From Colwellia sp. (GTDB lineage Bacteria > Pseudomonadota > Gammaproteobacteria > Enterobacterales > Alteromonadaceae): a stretch of 64,000 nt of DNA. Location: positions 1 to 64,000 of the forward strand of contig JABSOX010000026.1 of the NCBI GenBank assembly GCA_013215655.1. The letters run 5' to 3'. Shown here piece after piece: positions 63,378 through 64,000 of this stretch (positions within the stretch are counted from its first letter, which is position 1; every line of letters starts with the position of its first letter). The translations under genes were made by a program, and so were the position numbers. The notes below the pieces were generated by a model. The model searched no databases. It had not been told where the DNA came from and saw nothing but the letters and a program-made list of their open reading frames with translations.

Positions 63378-64000
63378 TTGGATATTAAAGTTGAAGTAGA
63401 AAGTAAATCATCTAAAAAGAGGTATCTCACCTTAATGATAGGGCTACTAGCATTGATGTTGATTTACTGGATTTTTAATTTACCTTCAGCACAAAGCAAA
63501 GTTGAATCGCAGCAACTATGGATTGAACAGGTGCAACAAGGCTCATTGGAGTTAACCGTGACAGGTTTTGGTCAGCTAGAGTCTAAAGTGCAACGATTTT
63601 TAACCGCCCCTTTTTCGGCAGTAGTAGAAGAAATTATCCTTAGGCCCGGTGCGAAGGTAGCACCGACAAGTATTATCTTAAAAATGTCTAATCCAGAGAT
63701 AGATCAGGCGGTTATATTAGCCCAGTTGGCACTTAATGCAGAAAACGCACGATTAAAACAACTCAAGTTAACTCAAGCTCGAGAGAATTTGTCAGCCAGC
63801 AATGGCATTGCAGAACTGAAGCTAGACTTAAGTGTTTTTCGTTCTAAGCTTGCTGCTGAAACAAAGCTGGCTAAACAGGGCATAGTGACACAACTTAACT
63901 TAATGACAACTCAAGCAGAGGTTAATAAGTTAGCAGGTCGATTAGATAACTCTAAAAAACGCTTAAAGCAATTGATTGATATTCATCAGCAAGGTTTGCA
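63378..64000 (+). CDS. HlyD-family periplasmic adaptor, 3' end beyond window
   Basis: A partial gene, 207 codons before the window end. The TTG start has GGG eight bases upstream (AAGAAGGG). The protein has a short charged N-terminus, one membrane helix (about residues 16-33), a lipoyl-like half (VTGFGQLESKVQRFLTAPFS to KVAPTSIILKMSNPEIDQAV) and the start of a long helical hairpin (about 112 to the edge). It resembles the adaptor at 9977 in design but not closely in sequence. It is likely the first gene of another ABC or RND exporter operon; its partners are outside the window. Confidence 0.82.
   Translation, partial: MDIKVEVESKSSKKRYLTLMIGLLALMLIYWIFNLPSAQSKVESQQLWIEQVQQGSLELTVTGFGQLESKVQRFLTAPFSAVVEEIILRPGAKVAPTSIILKMSNPEIDQAVILAQLALNAENARLKQLKLTQARENLSASNGIAELKLDLSVFRSKLAAETKLAKQGIVTQLNLMTTQAEVNKLAGRLDNSKKRLKQLIDIHQQGL

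Noticed and set aside
1-64000. CRISPR arrays, tRNA, rRNA, insertion sequences, prophage genes
   Set aside because: I looked for regularly spaced repeats, tRNA-like cloverleaf or CCA ends, rRNA signatures, transposase or integrase motifs, and found none. The only interspersed repeats are the 71-bp pair and the palindrome near 63 kb.

Overview
The window is AT-rich, gene-dense chromosomal DNA from a Gram-negative bacterium. Many two-component and c-di-GMP proteins, TonB-dependent receptors of the polysaccharide-uptake type, TBDR/SapC/tryptophan-halogenase-like clusters and a GlyGly-CTERM-like protease suggest a marine gammaproteobacterium of the Alteromonadales, probably Colwelliaceae (Colwellia or Thalassotalea-like). 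This assignment is inferred from gene content and style, not from a marker gene. I saw no rRNA, tRNA, CRISPR array, transposase or integrase.

Region 1 (1-9.7 kb) holds signalling and small-metabolism genes: a membrane diguanylate cyclase, a lone TfoX C-terminal domain, an orphan sugar-type periplasmic binding protein, and a rhodanese/NIPSNAP/GNAT operon divergent from a LysR regulator. It also has a CheX-CheY fusion, a double-GAF histidine kinase and a receiver/DUF3369/HD-GYP protein.

Region 2 (9.7-17.5 kb) is a self-contained exporter module: HlyD/MacA-like adaptor, LolD/MacB-like ATPase and a double FtsX permease, followed by a sigma-54 enhancer-binding response regulator and its NtrY-like kinase. 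A good sigma-54 promoter (9923-9939) and a pair of inverted TGTC-N8-GACA-type sites 95-130 bp upstream precede the exporter genes, so the control circuit can be read from the DNA.

Region 3 (17.6-24.1 kb) is a same-strand set: a Tll0287-like (DUF3365) CxxCH sensor kinase, a receiver protein with a degenerate GGDEF domain, a porin-like barrel, an FMN_bind-like periplasmic protein and a second kinase.

Region 4 (24.4-31.7 kb) carries a subtilisin-like protease with a GlyGly-CTERM-like tail that overlaps a convergent alpha/beta hydrolase gene. It also has a membrane LytTR regulator divergent from an acyltransferase, and a sugar-porter MFS transporter.

Region 5 (31.8-48.5 kb) starts with a FecI-type sigma factor and FecR-type anti-sigma factor. 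Next come an STN-containing TonB receptor and two converging cassettes of tryptophan-halogenase-like flavoproteins (three copies), SapC proteins (two), a cupin_8/JmjC-like protein and a DUF6445-like protein. A second TonB receptor completes the region. The layout suggests surface-signalled uptake linked to flavin-dependent modification of an unknown substrate.

Region 6 (48.9-62.5 kb) is a sugar-acid and sugar-oxidation locus: AraC-PAS regulator, SMP-30 lactonase, LacI regulator, GntP permease and gluconokinase with two LacI-type operators. A long minus-strand operon follows: Gfo/Idh, TIM-barrel epimerase, MFS, Tat-exported gluconate-dehydrogenase subunit 3, GMC flavoprotein, second epimerase, DUF1349 protein. 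A 71-bp element repeated at 48788 and 62566 lies upstream of the second TonB receptor and of this operon, and probably co-regulates them.

The last 1.5 kb holds a gene-free stretch with a 179-bp MITE-like imperfect palindrome, then the start of a second HlyD-type adaptor gene cut by the window end.
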